Positions 26,100-34,399 of a stretch of DNA of 64,000 nt are shown one piece after another. The notes under the pieces were generated by a model, which did not search any database, was not told the origin of the DNA, and saw nothing but the letters and a program-made list of their open reading frames with translations. The stretch's first letter is position 1, and each line of letters starts with the position of its first letter. The stretch lies in the NCBI RefSeq assembly GCF_022809125.1, contig NZ_JALGBI010000003.1:702608-766607 (forward strand), written 5' to 3'. This stretch comes from Variovorax terrae (lineage in GTDB: Bacteria; Pseudomonadota; Gammaproteobacteria; Burkholderiales; Burkholderiaceae_C). Both the position numbers and the translations under genes were made by a program.

Positions 26100-27371
26100 C
26101 TACGCGGGCGCCGAATACGCCAGGCCCGAGGCCACGCCGCCGAACAGGTCGCCCTCCACCAGCTCGGTGCCGCCGAATTCGCGGCGCAGCGCCTGCTGCA
26201 GCGGCTTGAGGGCCGACGAACCGCCGGTGAGGTAGATCGCGTCGGGCCCGCCGCGCGGCAGGCCGGCCAGCGTCAGGCATTCGCGCGCGCAGGCCACGAC
26301 GCGAGCCAGCAGCGCCTGCAAATGGTCGGCCAGGGCCTGCGGCCCGATCTCGGCGCCCAGGCCGGGCTCGATGAACGAGAGGTCGATGGCCGCGCCGCCG
26401 CCCGAGACCGAGCAGTCGATCTTGGCCGCCTCCACCGCGTTGGCGATGCGGTGGCCGTGGCGCTGCGCGAGCACGGTCACCAGCCGCCCGTGCAGCCGCG
26501 TGTCGCGGTAGGCGCTGCGCAGCGCCTGCGCCTCGCGCAGCGCCCGTGCGGTCTGGCGCCAGTGGATCAGGTGCCAGGTCGACAGGTCGTGGAACACGGC
26601 GCTTGGCACCTCGCGGCCCTGCGGCCCCTGGTGGCGCAGCCCCAGGAGCGGCATCACCTGTTCCAGGTTGAGCCGGTGGTCGAAGTCGGTGCCGCCGATG
26701 TGCACGCCGCTGGTGGCGAGGATGTCGTCGCTGCGGTCGCGCCCGGCCGCGCGTCGCCGGCGTTCGGGGCCGAGCCGCACCACGGTGAAGTCGGAAGTGC
26801 CGCCGCCGATGTCCACGATCAGCGCGAGGCATTCCTTCGTGACGCGGCGCTCGTAGTCGAAGGCCGCGGCGATGGGTTCGAGCTGGAACGAGAGCTCGCC
26901 GTCGAACCCGGCCTGGCGCGCCGCCTGCAGCAGCATGGCCTGCGCCTCGCGGTCGCGCTCGGGCGCGTCGTCCACGAAATGCACCGGCCGGCCCAGCACC
27001 ACGCGCGCGGGCGGCTGGCCGGTGTGGCGCGCGGCGCGCTCGCGCAGCTCGGCCAGGAAGGTGGCGATGATGTCTTGGAAGCTGAGCGGCTGGCCGTTGA
27101 CCAGGGTTTTTTCGAGCAGCAGTGGGCTGCCCAGCAGGCTCTTGAGCGAGCGCATCAGGCGGCCTTCGGCGCCGCTCAGGTACAGGCCGATGGCTTCGCG
27201 GCCGAAATGGGTGCTGTGGTCTTCCGCGTTGTAGAAGATCGCGGTGGGCAACGCCGTGGCGGCGCCTTCGAGCGGGATCAGACGGGCATCGCCCTCGACG
27301 CCGGCCCAGGCCGCCGCGGAGTTGGAGGTGCCGAAGTCGATGCCGAGCGTGCCCTGTTCAGAACGGGTCAT
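26100..27371 (-). CDS. Hsp70-family protein (YegD-like)
   Basis: This 423-residue protein contains the actin-like ATPase fold: phosphate-1 Gly-Ile-Asp-Phe-Gly-Thr-Ser-Asn-Ser (9-17), phosphate-2 Val-Asp-Ile-Gly-Gly-Gly-Thr-Ser-Asp-Phe, and adenosine motif Leu-Thr-Gly-Gly-Ser-Ser-Ala. It lacks the substrate-binding and lid domains of DnaK (about 640 residues), as in E. coli YegD. Such proteins are called chaperones, but no client or J-partner is known. No J-domain or GrpE gene is nearby. It follows a candidate terminator of cinA and is a separate transcription unit. Confidence 0.9.
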   Translation of the reverse strand: MTRSEQGTLGIDFGTSNSAAAWAGVEGDARLIPLEGAATALPTAIFYNAEDHSTHFGREAIGLYLSGAEGRLMRSLKSLLGSPLLLEKTLVNGQPLSFQDIIATFLAELRERAARHTGQPPARVVLGRPVHFVDDAPERDREAQAMLLQAARQAGFDGELSFQLEPIAAAFDYERRVTKECLALIVDIGGGTSDFTVVRLGPERRRRAAGRDRSDDILATSGVHIGGTDFDHRLNLEQVMPLLGLRHQGPQGREVPSAVFHDLSTWHLIHWRQTARALREAQALRSAYRDTRLHGRLVTVLAQRHGHRIANAVEAAKIDCSVSGGGAAIDLSFIEPGLGAEIGPQALADHLQALLARVVACARECLTLAGLPRGGPDAIYLTGGSSALKPLQQALRREFGGTELVEGDLFGGVASGLAYSAPA

Positions 27372-27393
27372 GGATGAGATGGGTGCAGGAAGG

Positions 27394-27424
27394 AAAAAGC
27401 CCGCGCGGCAGCCGCAGGGCGCGC
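27394..27424 (-). terminator. Candidate terminator after cinA/pncC
   Basis: On the minus strand a GC-rich imperfect hairpin ending GGGC is followed by TTTTT (27394-27398). It lies between the cinA stop and the Hsp70-like start. Confidence 0.45.
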
Positions 27425-27488
27425 GCCGGGGGCTGGATACTAACCGCTTTGCGGGGGGGCCGCCGTTCTAAGAGACTGTGAACAGGCT

Positions 27489-27959
27489 CTAACGCAGCAG
27501 TTCGGTCAGCCGCTGCAGCGCATGCTGCACCGTGGCGGCGCGCACGGCGGCGCGGTCGCCGCCGAAATGCTGCGCTTGCGAGGTGGTGCGGCCCTGTACG
27601 CACCAGCCGAACCAGACCAGGCCCACGGGTTTGTCAGGGCTGCCGCCGCTGGGGCCGGCCACGCCGGTGACGGCCACGGCCACCTGGGCCCGCGAGTGCG
27701 CGAGCGCGCCCTCGGCCATGGCGCGCGCCACCGGCTCGCTCACGGCGCCATGCTGCGCGATCAGCGCGGCGTCCACGCCCAGCAGCTCGGTCTTGGCCTC
27801 GTTGGAGTAGGTCACGAAGCCGCGCTCGAACCAGTTGCTCGAGCCCGCGAGGTCGGTGCAGGCGCCGGCGATCAGGCCGCCGGTGCAACTCTCGGCGGTG
27901 GCCATCATCCAGCCGCGTTTTTGAAGCAAATCGGCCAGAGGTCCAGGTGCTGCGGTCAT
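27489..27959 (-). CDS. pncC: CinA-C/PncC nicotinamide-nucleotide amidase
   Basis: This 156-residue protein is a single CinA C-terminal domain, with Thr-Ala-Glu-Ser-Cys-Thr-Gly-Gly-Leu-Ile-Ala near the N-terminus and Val-Thr-Gly-Val-Ala-Gly-Pro-Ser-Gly-Gly. PncC deamidates nicotinamide mononucleotide to nicotinate mononucleotide for NAD recycling. It lies downstream of pgpA (31-base gap holding a 17-bp palindrome), an order often seen as thiL-pgpA-cinA in betaproteobacteria. Here thiL is 14 kb away, pointing to insertion of the intervening DNA. Confidence 0.93.
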   Translation of the reverse strand: MTAAPGPLADLLQKRGWMMATAESCTGGLIAGACTDLAGSSNWFERGFVTYSNEAKTELLGVDAALIAQHGAVSEPVARAMAEGALAHSRAQVAVAVTGVAGPSGGSPDKPVGLVWFGWCVQGRTTSQAQHFGGDRAAVRAATVQHALQRLTELLR

Positions 27960-27964
27960 TGTTT

Positions 27965-27981
27965 GCTCCTGTTTTGATAGC
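27965..27981. repeat. 17-bp AT-rich palindromic element, copy 6
   Basis: GCTCCTGTTTTGATAGC fills most of the gap between pgpA and pncC. Confidence 0.85.
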
Positions 27982-27990
27982 GATTTGGGT

Positions 27991-28572
27991 TCACCAGAAG
28001 CGCCAGGCCGCGATCACCAGCAGGGCGCAGAAGGCGGCCACCAGGTCGTCGAACAGGATGCCGAAGCCAGCGCGCGCCCAGTCGGCCGTGCGGTGCGAGG
28101 CCGGCGAAATCTTGAAGCGGCGGTCGGCCCAGCCCACCGGCCCGGGCTTGGCCGCGTCGAAGAAGCGGAACAGCGCGAACGCCGCGAGCTGGCCCCACAG
28201 CCCGGCGGGGGTGACCAGCCAGAGCACCAGCCAGAACGCCACCACCTCGTCCCAGACGACGCTGCCGGGATCGGCCACGCGCATGTGCCGCGCCGTCACG
28301 CTGCAGGCCCACCAGCCCACCAGCAGCGAGGCGCCGATCAATAGGCCCATCTGGCGCTCGCTCAGGTGCGGCTGCATCACCAGGAAGGCGAGCCAGGCCC
28401 ACAGCGTGCCGGCGGTGCCGGGCGCCACCGGCGACAGGCCGGAGCCGAAGCCCAGCGCGATGAAGTGCGCCGGGTGCGACAGCAGGAACCGCGCATTGGG
28501 GCGGGCGATCGGCGCGGGCGCCGGTGCGGCGGAGGGCGGAGGTGGGGGAAAGTCCAGGGGCATGTTCATCAT
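27991..28572 (-). CDS. pgpA: Phosphatidylglycerophosphatase A
   Basis: This 193-residue membrane protein matches PgpA: Gly-Phe-Gly-Ser-Gly-Leu-Ser-Pro-Val-Ala-Pro-Gly-Thr in the N-terminal part, Asp-Glu-Val in Val-Val-Trp-Asp-Glu-Val-Val, and Phe-Asp-Asp in the last helix. It dephosphorylates phosphatidylglycerol phosphate, the last step of phosphatidylglycerol synthesis. A Pro-rich N-terminus precedes the first conserved motif. The first ATG (28572) overlaps the stop of the upstream LysR gene, so start choice among three close ATG codons is not certain. Confidence 0.93.
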   Translation of the reverse strand: MMNMPLDFPPPPPSAAPAPAPIARPNARFLLSHPAHFIALGFGSGLSPVAPGTAGTLWAWLAFLVMQPHLSERQMGLLIGASLLVGWWACSVTARHMRVADPGSVVWDEVVAFWLVLWLVTPAGLWGQLAAFALFRFFDAAKPGPVGWADRRFKISPASHRTADWARAGFGILFDDLVAAFCALLVIAAWRFW

Positions 28573-29477
28573 GAGGAGGGCTGGATGCTGCCGAACCAGT
28601 CGGCCCAGTAGTCGATGCAGGCCTTGATCTTGGGCAGGCGGTGGCGCTGGGGCTGCATCATGGCGTAGATCGGGAAGTGCTTGGCGTCGGTGTGGCTCTC
28701 GAGCAGCCGCACCAGGCGGCCCTCGGCCACCAGCGGCGCGGCGATGAGGTCGTTGCAGCGGCAGATGCCCAGGTGGTTGAGCACCATCGACATCATGATG
28801 CCGGTGGAGGCCGTGCGGTAGTGGCCCTGCATCTGCCGCGCCACCGGCTCGCCGTCGAGCAGGAAGGGCCAGCGGTTCAGGTGCAGCGCCGCGCTGTTGG
28901 TGATGAGCTTGTGCTCGGCCAGCTCGTCGGGGTGGCTCGGCGTGCCATGGCGCTGCAGGTACTGCGGGCTGGCGTAGAGGTAGCGGCTGTGGTGGCCGAT
29001 CTCGCGTGCGATCACGGCCTCGGTGTGGGTGGAGCCGGTGCGGATCGCGATGTCCACGCCCTCGCGCGCCATGTCCACCAGCCGGTCGTCGGCATGGATG
29101 TCCACCTGCAGCCGCGGGTAGCGCTCGGTCAGGCCCGCCAGGCTGGGCACGATCATGTAGTGCGCCATCGAGGGGCTCACGGCCAGCCGCACCACGCCGC
29201 CGATGTCGCGCGTCTTCCTGGCGAACTCGGCCTCCAGCTCGCTGAAGGTGCCGCCCACGCGGTGGCAGTAGTCGAGGAAGGTCTCGCCCTCGGCGGTGAG
29301 CAGCAGGCCGTGGGTCGAGCGGTGCACCAGCCGCGCGCTGCAGGCCCGCTCGATGCGGCTCAGCGTGCGCGAGACCTGGCTCACCGGCACGCCGCGCTCG
29401 CGCGCCACGGCCGACAGCGTGCCGAGTTCGGCCACGCGCGCGAACAGATGCATGTCGTCGAAAACCAGGTCCCTCAT
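28569..29477 (-). CDS. LysR-family transcriptional regulator
   Basis: This 302-residue protein has an N-terminal HTH (Leu-Gly-Thr-Leu-Ser-Ala-Val-Ala-Arg-Glu-Arg-Gly-Val-Pro-Val-Ser-Gln-Val-Ser) and a PBP2-type effector domain. ATG 29477 begins the conserved HTH region. It is divergent from a small ORF and a tautomerase gene, with a perfect 10-bp inverted repeat between them (29506-29528), so it probably regulates those genes and itself. Its stop overlaps the pgpA start by four bases, placing the foreign regulator directly upstream of the housekeeping gene. Confidence 0.9.
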   Translation of the reverse strand: MRDLVFDDMHLFARVAELGTLSAVARERGVPVSQVSRTLSRIERACSARLVHRSTHGLLLTAEGETFLDYCHRVGGTFSELEAEFARKTRDIGGVVRLAVSPSMAHYMIVPSLAGLTERYPRLQVDIHADDRLVDMAREGVDIAIRTGSTHTEAVIAREIGHHSRYLYASPQYLQRHGTPSHPDELAEHKLITNSAALHLNRWPFLLDGEPVARQMQGHYRTASTGIMMSMVLNHLGICRCNDLIAAPLVAEGRLVRLLESHTDAKHFPIYAMMQPQRHRLPKIKACIDYWADWFGSIQPSS

Positions 29478-29505
29478 GGCCCCATGGTAACGGGGTGGGC
29501 GCGCC

Positions 29506-29528
29506 GGTGTTGCAGGCGCTGCAACACC
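29506..29528. promoter_or_regulatory. Perfect 10-bp inverted repeat, LysR operator candidate
   Basis: GGTGTTGCAG-GCG-CTGCAACACC in the divergent lysR-tautomerase region; it contains a T-N11-A LysR-box core. Confidence 0.65.
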
Positions 29529-29601
29529 CATTTGCAGCGCGGGCGCTTTCCGCGCGGCCGCGGCTTGCCTACAGTGGGCTGGCCACAGGAAAGGAACCGT
29601 C

Positions 29602-29808
29602 ATGAACACCGCCACCCCCCGCAGGCCGCTGTCCGACAGGGCCCTGATCGATGCCGCCAAGGCCTGCGCCCCGCGCCTGCGCCGGGAGGCCATTGCGCAT
29701 TTCTGGCAGGAGGCGCCGGCCGTCCTGGCGCGTGCGGCGCGGGTGCTTGGCCGCCAGCCGGGCCGCAAGACCTCTGCCGCGCAACTGCGCCCGCAGGCAG
29801 GAGCCTGA
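29602..29808 (+). CDS. Small basic hypothetical protein
   Basis: This 68-residue ORF has an upstream AGGAAAGGAA ribosome-binding region 5 bases before the ATG and ends one base before the tautomerase ATG. The product is rich in Arg and Ala (Ser-Asp-Arg-Ala-Leu-Ile-Asp-Ala-Ala-Lys, then Arg-Arg-Glu-Ala), with no recognised domain. Position and spacing suggest it is real and coupled to the tautomerase gene. It may be an unrecognised small partner subunit, or simply a leader-type ORF. Confidence 0.6.
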   Translation: MNTATPRRPLSDRALIDAAKACAPRLRREAIAHFWQEAPAVLARAARVLGRQPGRKTSAAQLRPQAGA

Positions 29809-29809
29809 G

Positions 29810-30229
29810 ATGCCGACCCTGCACCTGAAGATCGCGCCGTTGCAGAACCCCGAGCGCTACCAGTCGCTGGCGCGCGCGCTGACCGAGATCACGGCGCGCG
29901 TGCTGGGCAAGCGCGCCGAGGTCACCGCCGTCGTCATCGACGACCTGCCTGCCGCGCGCTGGTATGTGGGCGGCGCCGACGTGCAGCAGCCGACGGCGAT
30001 GCTCGAGATCAGCATCACCCAGGGCACCAACACCGCGGCGCAGAAGGCCGCCTTCATCGCGGCCGCGTTTGCCGAGCTGCAGCGCCAGCTGGCCCATGGC
30101 GGCCCGCTGGAGCCGGCCAGCTACGTGATCGTGCGCGAGCTGCCAGCCACCGACTGGGGCTATGGCGGCCAGACCCAGCAGGCGCGCCAGGACGCGCGCT
30201 GGCGCCAGCGCGAGCCGGCGCACGCCTGA
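29810..30229 (+). CDS. Tautomerase-family protein
   Basis: This 139-residue protein begins Met-Pro-Thr-Leu-His-Leu-Lys-Ile-Ala-Pro, leaving Pro at the N-terminus after Met removal, the catalytic base of 4-oxalocrotonate tautomerase-type enzymes. It is longer than the canonical 62-residue 4-OT and resembles the trans-3-chloroacrylic acid dehalogenase/cis-CaaD-size members of the superfamily. The substrate is unknown. It follows the small ORF by one base and is divergent from a LysR gene, which is likely its regulator. Confidence 0.82.
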   Translation: MPTLHLKIAPLQNPERYQSLARALTEITARVLGKRAEVTAVVIDDLPAARWYVGGADVQQPTAMLEISITQGTNTAAQKAAFIAAAFAELQRQLAHGGPLEPASYVIVRELPATDWGYGGQTQQARQDARWRQREPAHA

Positions 30230-30259
30230 GGCCTGTTCACAGGCCCCCAGGCCGGCGCG

Positions 30260-31942
30260 TCAGGCTGCCAGCGGCAATGCGGCGGGTGCGGTGGCGCCGC
30301 GCAGTTGCTCCACCAGCGCCTGCGGCTGCGCCGGCAGCCGGTCGCCGCGCCACACCACCTGCTGGTCGGCCCGGCACAGCACCAGCGCGTGGCGGTAGGC
30401 CTCGGGCACGGCGTTGCCCCGGGCCCGCACGTCCAGCAGCGCCAGCGGTAGGCCGCGCGCCTGCGCGGCCGCCAGCAGCGGCGCGGCATCGGCCTGCCCA
30501 TCGAAGCGCAGCAACGTGTAGCCCGGGCCAAAGGCGTCGTACAGCGAGCGGCCGTCGGCCAGCCAGAAGTGGGGCGCGCGGCAGCCCGGCACGGTGGACG
30601 GCGTGAAGCCGCCCATGGTGTAGGCCGGCGGCGCTTCCTCGTCGCTCGCGATGATCGGCGAGCCGGTGTAGTAGTAGCCGAAGTTCAGGCCTCCGCAGCA
30701 GAACTGCTGCACGTTGAGCTCGTAGGCCTCCTGGCCGATCAGCGCGCGCGCGGCCTCGCCTTCGGCGTCCTGGGCCTCGATGTTCGGCGGCACGGCGCGG
30801 CGCGCCTTGATCATCTTCTGCGCATGGTCCATCGCGAAGTGCGAGACCTGTTCGGTGATCGGCTGGCGCTCGGCCTCGTAGGCGTCGAGAATGGCCTCTT
30901 CGGCCCAGCCCTGCACCCGTGCGGCCAGCAGCCACGACAGGTTGATCGCGTCGGCGATGCCCGCGTTCATGCCGTAGCCCGCGTAAGGCACCCACAGGTG
31001 GGCGGCGTCGCCCGCGAGGAACACCCTGCGGTCGCGGAAGCGGTTGGCCACCAGGCGGCGGCCGACCCAGTCCTCCTTGGTGATGACCTCGTAGGCGAAG
31101 TCCGCGCCCACGCCCAGGATCTCGCGGATGGCCCAGTCGCGGTCCACCGAATCGAACTCGGGCTCTTCGGCGTTCAGGTGGTTGTGCACCAGCCAGGTGT
31201 CATGGCCGTCGATCGCGAACATGGTGCCGCAGCGGCGCGGGTTGACCGAGTAGTACGACCACGCGGGCTTGCCCGGGATCAGGCCCTTGAGCTGCGGCGC
31301 GCGGATGTAGGTGGACTGCACGCGCTGGATCACGGCCGTGCCTTCGAGCCTGGCGCCGATCTGCTTGCGCACACCCGAGCTGCCGCCGTCGCAGCCCACG
31401 AGGTAGCGGCAGCGCAGCGTGCGCGTGGCGCCCGTGTCCAGGTCCAGCAGCGTGGCGCTGACGCCGTCGTCGTCCTGCGTGAAGCCGGTGACCTGGGTGC
31501 GGTTGAGCAGGGTGACGCCGGGCTGGGCCGCCGCGTGCTCGAGCAGGATGGGTTCGAGGAACAGCTGGTTGATGCGGTGCGGCGGCTCGGGCGTGGGCCA
31601 CCAGGCGTCGGGGCCCTCGGTCTCGGTGTAGCGGTCGCGCCGGCAGGGAATGGGGATGCGCGTGAGCTCGATGCCGGTCACGCTGGTGCGGAACACCACG
31701 TCGTTCGGATAGTCCTCGGGCAGGCCGGCGTCGCGCAGCTTCTGCGCCACGCCGAGGCGGCGGAACTGCTCCATGGTGCGCGCCGACACGTGGTTGCACT
31801 TGACATTGGGCGGCTCGGCATAGCGCCGGATCTCGGCAACCGTTACCTTCACGCCGCGCCCGGCCAGATCCATCGCCAGCGTCAGGCCCACCGGGCCGGC
31901 GCCGACGACCAGCACGTCGGTCTGCATCTCGTTGCTCGTCAT
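30260..31942 (-). CDS. FAD-dependent aromatic monooxygenase (PheA/TfdB/MhpA-like)
   Basis: This 560-residue flavoprotein hydroxylase has Val-Gly-Ala-Gly-Pro-Val-Gly-Leu (13-20) for FAD, Asp-Gly in Gly-Cys-Asp-Gly-Gly-Ser-Ser-Gly, and Gly-Asp-Ala-Ala-His-Leu in the second FAD motif. A C-terminal thioredoxin-like dimerisation domain ends the protein, as in phenol hydroxylase-type enzymes. It would use NAD(P)H and O2 to hydroxylate a phenolic or related ring. It is cotranscribed with a TctC receptor gene upstream (18-base gap), and LysR lies divergent to that, a typical catabolic arrangement. Confidence 0.88.
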   Translation of the reverse strand: MTSNEMQTDVLVVGAGPVGLTLAMDLAGRGVKVTVAEIRRYAEPPNVKCNHVSARTMEQFRRLGVAQKLRDAGLPEDYPNDVVFRTSVTGIELTRIPIPCRRDRYTETEGPDAWWPTPEPPHRINQLFLEPILLEHAAAQPGVTLLNRTQVTGFTQDDDGVSATLLDLDTGATRTLRCRYLVGCDGGSSGVRKQIGARLEGTAVIQRVQSTYIRAPQLKGLIPGKPAWSYYSVNPRRCGTMFAIDGHDTWLVHNHLNAEEPEFDSVDRDWAIREILGVGADFAYEVITKEDWVGRRLVANRFRDRRVFLAGDAAHLWVPYAGYGMNAGIADAINLSWLLAARVQGWAEEAILDAYEAERQPITEQVSHFAMDHAQKMIKARRAVPPNIEAQDAEGEAARALIGQEAYELNVQQFCCGGLNFGYYYTGSPIIASDEEAPPAYTMGGFTPSTVPGCRAPHFWLADGRSLYDAFGPGYTLLRFDGQADAAPLLAAAQARGLPLALLDVRARGNAVPEAYRHALVLCRADQQVVWRGDRLPAQPQALVEQLRGATAPAALPLAA

Positions 31943-31960
31943 GACTTGTTTGATTCCTGT

Positions 31961-32953
31961 TCAGTCCAGCTTGATGTCGGCGGTCTTGATCACCTTGGCC
32001 CACTTGCGGGTCTCCGACTGGAGGTAGCGCTCGAAATCCTCCACCTTGGTGGGCGCAGGCTCCACGCCCAGGCCGCGCATGCTGGCCTTGGTGGCTTCGT
32101 CGTTGAGCGCGGCGGTGAACTCCGCGTTCAGCCGCGCGATGATGGGCTGCGGCGTGCCGGCCGGCGCCACCAGGCCGAACCAGCCGGTGGAGTCGTAGCC
32201 CGGCAGGCCGGCCTCCGACACCGTGGGCACCTCGGGCAGCATGGCCAGGCGCTGCGGGCTGGTCACGGCGTAGGCGACCAGCTTGCCGGCCTTGATGTGC
32301 TGCAGCGCCGAGGGCAGGTCCACCACGGCCAGCGGGATCTGGCCCGAGAGCACGTCCAGCGCCGCCGGGCCCGAGCCGCGGTACGGCACCTCGACCAGCC
32401 TCACCTCGGCCATCTGGCCCAGCAGCGCGGCCGACAGGTGCATGGCCGTGCCGTTGCCGCCATGCGCGATGGACAGCTTGCCCGGCTGGGCCTTGGCCAG
32501 CGCGATCAGGTCGCGCAGGTTCTTCGGGCCCAGTGAGGGGTGGCCGATGATGACGAACGGAATCGCCGCCAGCATGGTCACGGGCTTGAAGTCCTTGATC
32601 GGGTCGAACGGCATCTGCGCGTAGAGGCTCACATTGGCGGTGAGCCCGCCGGCCGCGCCCACGCCCAGCGTGTAGCCGTCGGCCGGGGCCTTGGCCACCA
32701 CCGAGAGGCCGATGTTGCCGCCCGCGCCGGGCCGGTTGTCCACGATGACCTGCTGGCCGAGCTTGTCGTTCAGGCGCGGCAGCAGCATGCGCACCACGGC
32801 GTCGCTGCTGCCGCCGGGCGGGAAGGTCACGACCACGCGGATCGGCTTGGTGGGGTAGTCGCTGCGGGCGGCGGGGGCTTGCGCCTGGGCCTGGGCGCCC
32901 AGCACGGCGGCGCTGGCTGCGAACACTGCCAGCGTGCGGATGATGCGGTTCAT
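31961..32953 (-). CDS. TctC/Bug-family periplasmic solute receptor
   Basis: This 330-residue secreted protein has a Sec signal ending near Ala-Gln-Ala and the Bug motifs Pro-Ile-Arg-Val-Val-Val-Thr-Phe-Pro-Pro-Gly-Gly and Asp-Asn-Arg-Pro-Gly-Ala-Gly-Gly. It lies 18 bases upstream of the aromatic monooxygenase and is divergent from LysR, so it likely captures the monooxygenase substrate or an inducer. No TctAB permease is present in the window. It is a distant paralog of the receptor at 10280-11281, not a recent duplicate. Confidence 0.9.
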   Translation of the reverse strand: MNRIIRTLAVFAASAAVLGAQAQAQAPAARSDYPTKPIRVVVTFPPGGSSDAVVRMLLPRLNDKLGQQVIVDNRPGAGGNIGLSVVAKAPADGYTLGVGAAGGLTANVSLYAQMPFDPIKDFKPVTMLAAIPFVIIGHPSLGPKNLRDLIALAKAQPGKLSIAHGGNGTAMHLSAALLGQMAEVRLVEVPYRGSGPAALDVLSGQIPLAVVDLPSALQHIKAGKLVAYAVTSPQRLAMLPEVPTVSEAGLPGYDSTGWFGLVAPAGTPQPIIARLNAEFTAALNDEATKASMRGLGVEPAPTKVEDFERYLQSETRKWAKVIKTADIKLD

Positions 32954-33083
32954 GAGGTTGTCTCCTGGTGGCGGCGGGCCGCGCCTTGGGGCGCTGGCCT
33001 GCCTTGTCTCCGAAGAGCGCATTGGAACCGTGATCGATTCATTCGTAAATCGAAAAATTCAAAACCAAATATGATGTAACTTC

Positions 33084-34007
33084 ATGAATCAAAGCTTCAC
33101 GCCCACGCTGCGCCAGCTGCGCGCCTTCATGGCCGTGTACCAGCTGCGCAAGCTCAGCGCGGCGGCCACGCAGCTGTTCGTCACGCAGTCGGCGGTGAGC
33201 GTGCTGATCCGCCAGATGGAAGAAGGCCTGGGCGTGCGCCTGTTCGACCGCACCACGCGCTCGCTGCAGCCCACCGAGGCCGCGCGCGAGGCCGTGGCGG
33301 TGGCCGAGCGCATTCTGCGCGACGTCGACGCGCTGGGTGCGGGCTTTCGCGACCTCACGCAACTGCGGCGCGGGCGCGTGTGCCTGGCCGTCACGCCCAC
33401 GCTGGGCGAGATATTGCTGCCCGGCGTGATCCGCCGCTTCGTGGCGCTGCATCCCGAGATCCGCGTGGTGGTGGATGACTGCGCACCCGACCAGTTCGTG
33501 CCGCGCATCCTGGGCGAGCATGTGGAGTTCGGCATCGGCACGCCCGAGCGCGCCGGCGCCGACGTGGACACGCAGCCGCTGCTGCGCGACCACCTGAGCC
33601 TGGTCTGCGCGCCAGACCACCCGCTGGCGCGCGCCCGCAGCGTGCGCTGGGCCGACCTGGCCGGCCACCCCGTCATCACCGTGCGGCCGGGCTACGGCAT
33701 CCGCCCGATGATCGACGCCACCGCGGCCAAGGCGGGCGTGACGCTAGAGGTGGTGAACGAGGTGGCGTTCCTGTCCACCGCGCTGTGGATGACGGCCAGC
33801 GGCCTGGGCGCCTCCATCATGCCCGCGGCCTATGCCGCGGCGGCCCGCCAGCCGGGCCTGGTGATCAAGCCGCTGGCGGCGCCGCGCGTCTCGCGCGACG
33901 TGGCCGTGGTGACCAAGCGCGGCCGCTCGCTGTCGCCGGCGTGCGAGCGCTTTATTGCGGTGATGCGGGCGGAGCTGGGGCGGAGTCGGGGTGTGGAGCG
34001 GGTCTGA
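33084..34007 (+). CDS. LysR-family transcriptional regulator
   Basis: This 307-residue LysR protein has an N-terminal HTH (Arg-Lys-Leu-Ser-Ala-Ala-Ala-Thr-Gln-Leu-Phe-Val-Thr-Gln-Ser-Ala-Val-Ser) and an effector domain. It is divergent from the TctC-monooxygenase pair across 130 bases of relatively AT-rich DNA. That stretch contains an imperfect CGATT-N8-AATCG repeat (around 33031-33050) as a weak operator candidate. It is the last high-G+C gene before the low-G+C ATPase gene; the boundary falls just past its stop. Confidence 0.9.
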   Translation: MNQSFTPTLRQLRAFMAVYQLRKLSAAATQLFVTQSAVSVLIRQMEEGLGVRLFDRTTRSLQPTEAAREAVAVAERILRDVDALGAGFRDLTQLRRGRVCLAVTPTLGEILLPGVIRRFVALHPEIRVVVDDCAPDQFVPRILGEHVEFGIGTPERAGADVDTQPLLRDHLSLVCAPDHPLARARSVRWADLAGHPVITVRPGYGIRPMIDATAAKAGVTLEVVNEVAFLSTALWMTASGLGASIMPAAYAAAARQPGLVIKPLAAPRVSRDVAVVTKRGRSLSPACERFIAVMRAELGRSRGVERV

Positions 34008-34399
34008 GTGGCGGCTGGGGTGGGTAGTTGGGGTTGATGTGGGTCATGGCGCCGCTGCACATCACGGCCGTTGCCGGTCGCATTTGATACTTGTAGCCAC
34101 GCGCGGCATCATTCATTGTGAGCAAGGGCAAACAGTCACTTTCGGCCAGAAGCTGACCGAGGTACTAGGAATGCGGCAAACGGACATTTACATTGACACG
34201 TTTTGCCGGTTCACTTGAATGTGCGGACTTCGACTCGCACAAGCGCGTCTCAGACGGGCCAAAAGAGCGGCCTCCGAACACAGCGCCAGCTAGACTGCAT
34301 CATTGACGCAAGACGTTTGGGTCATTGTCGAGTGCTGTATAAAAACACATAATTATTCGTCTTGAGGACGAATATCAATCGCATGGAGAGGCGCCACCT
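34008..34399. other. Gap between LysR and the GHKL-nuclease gene, with candidate promoter
   Basis: No credible gene. Base composition drops from about 34.1 kb on. A TTGTCG-N17-CATAAT promoter candidate (34325-34353) and an ATTCGTC-TTGAG-GACGAAT inverted repeat (34355-34373) sit just upstream of the ATPase gene. No tRNA or direct repeat was seen. Confidence 0.6.
34325..34373 (+). promoter_or_regulatory. Candidate promoter and operator of the GHKL-nuclease gene
   Basis: A TTGTCG -35 and CATAAT -10 with 17-bp spacing, followed by a perfect 7-bp inverted repeat (34355-34361/34367-34373) that would overlap the transcription start. This suggests a repressor site, though the regulator is not identified. 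Confidence 0.5.

Noticed and set aside
27474..30245. Short shared GTGAACAGGC / GCCTGTTCAC sequences near 27478 and 30233
   Set aside because: A single inverted pair of about ten bases is too little to call a repeat family.
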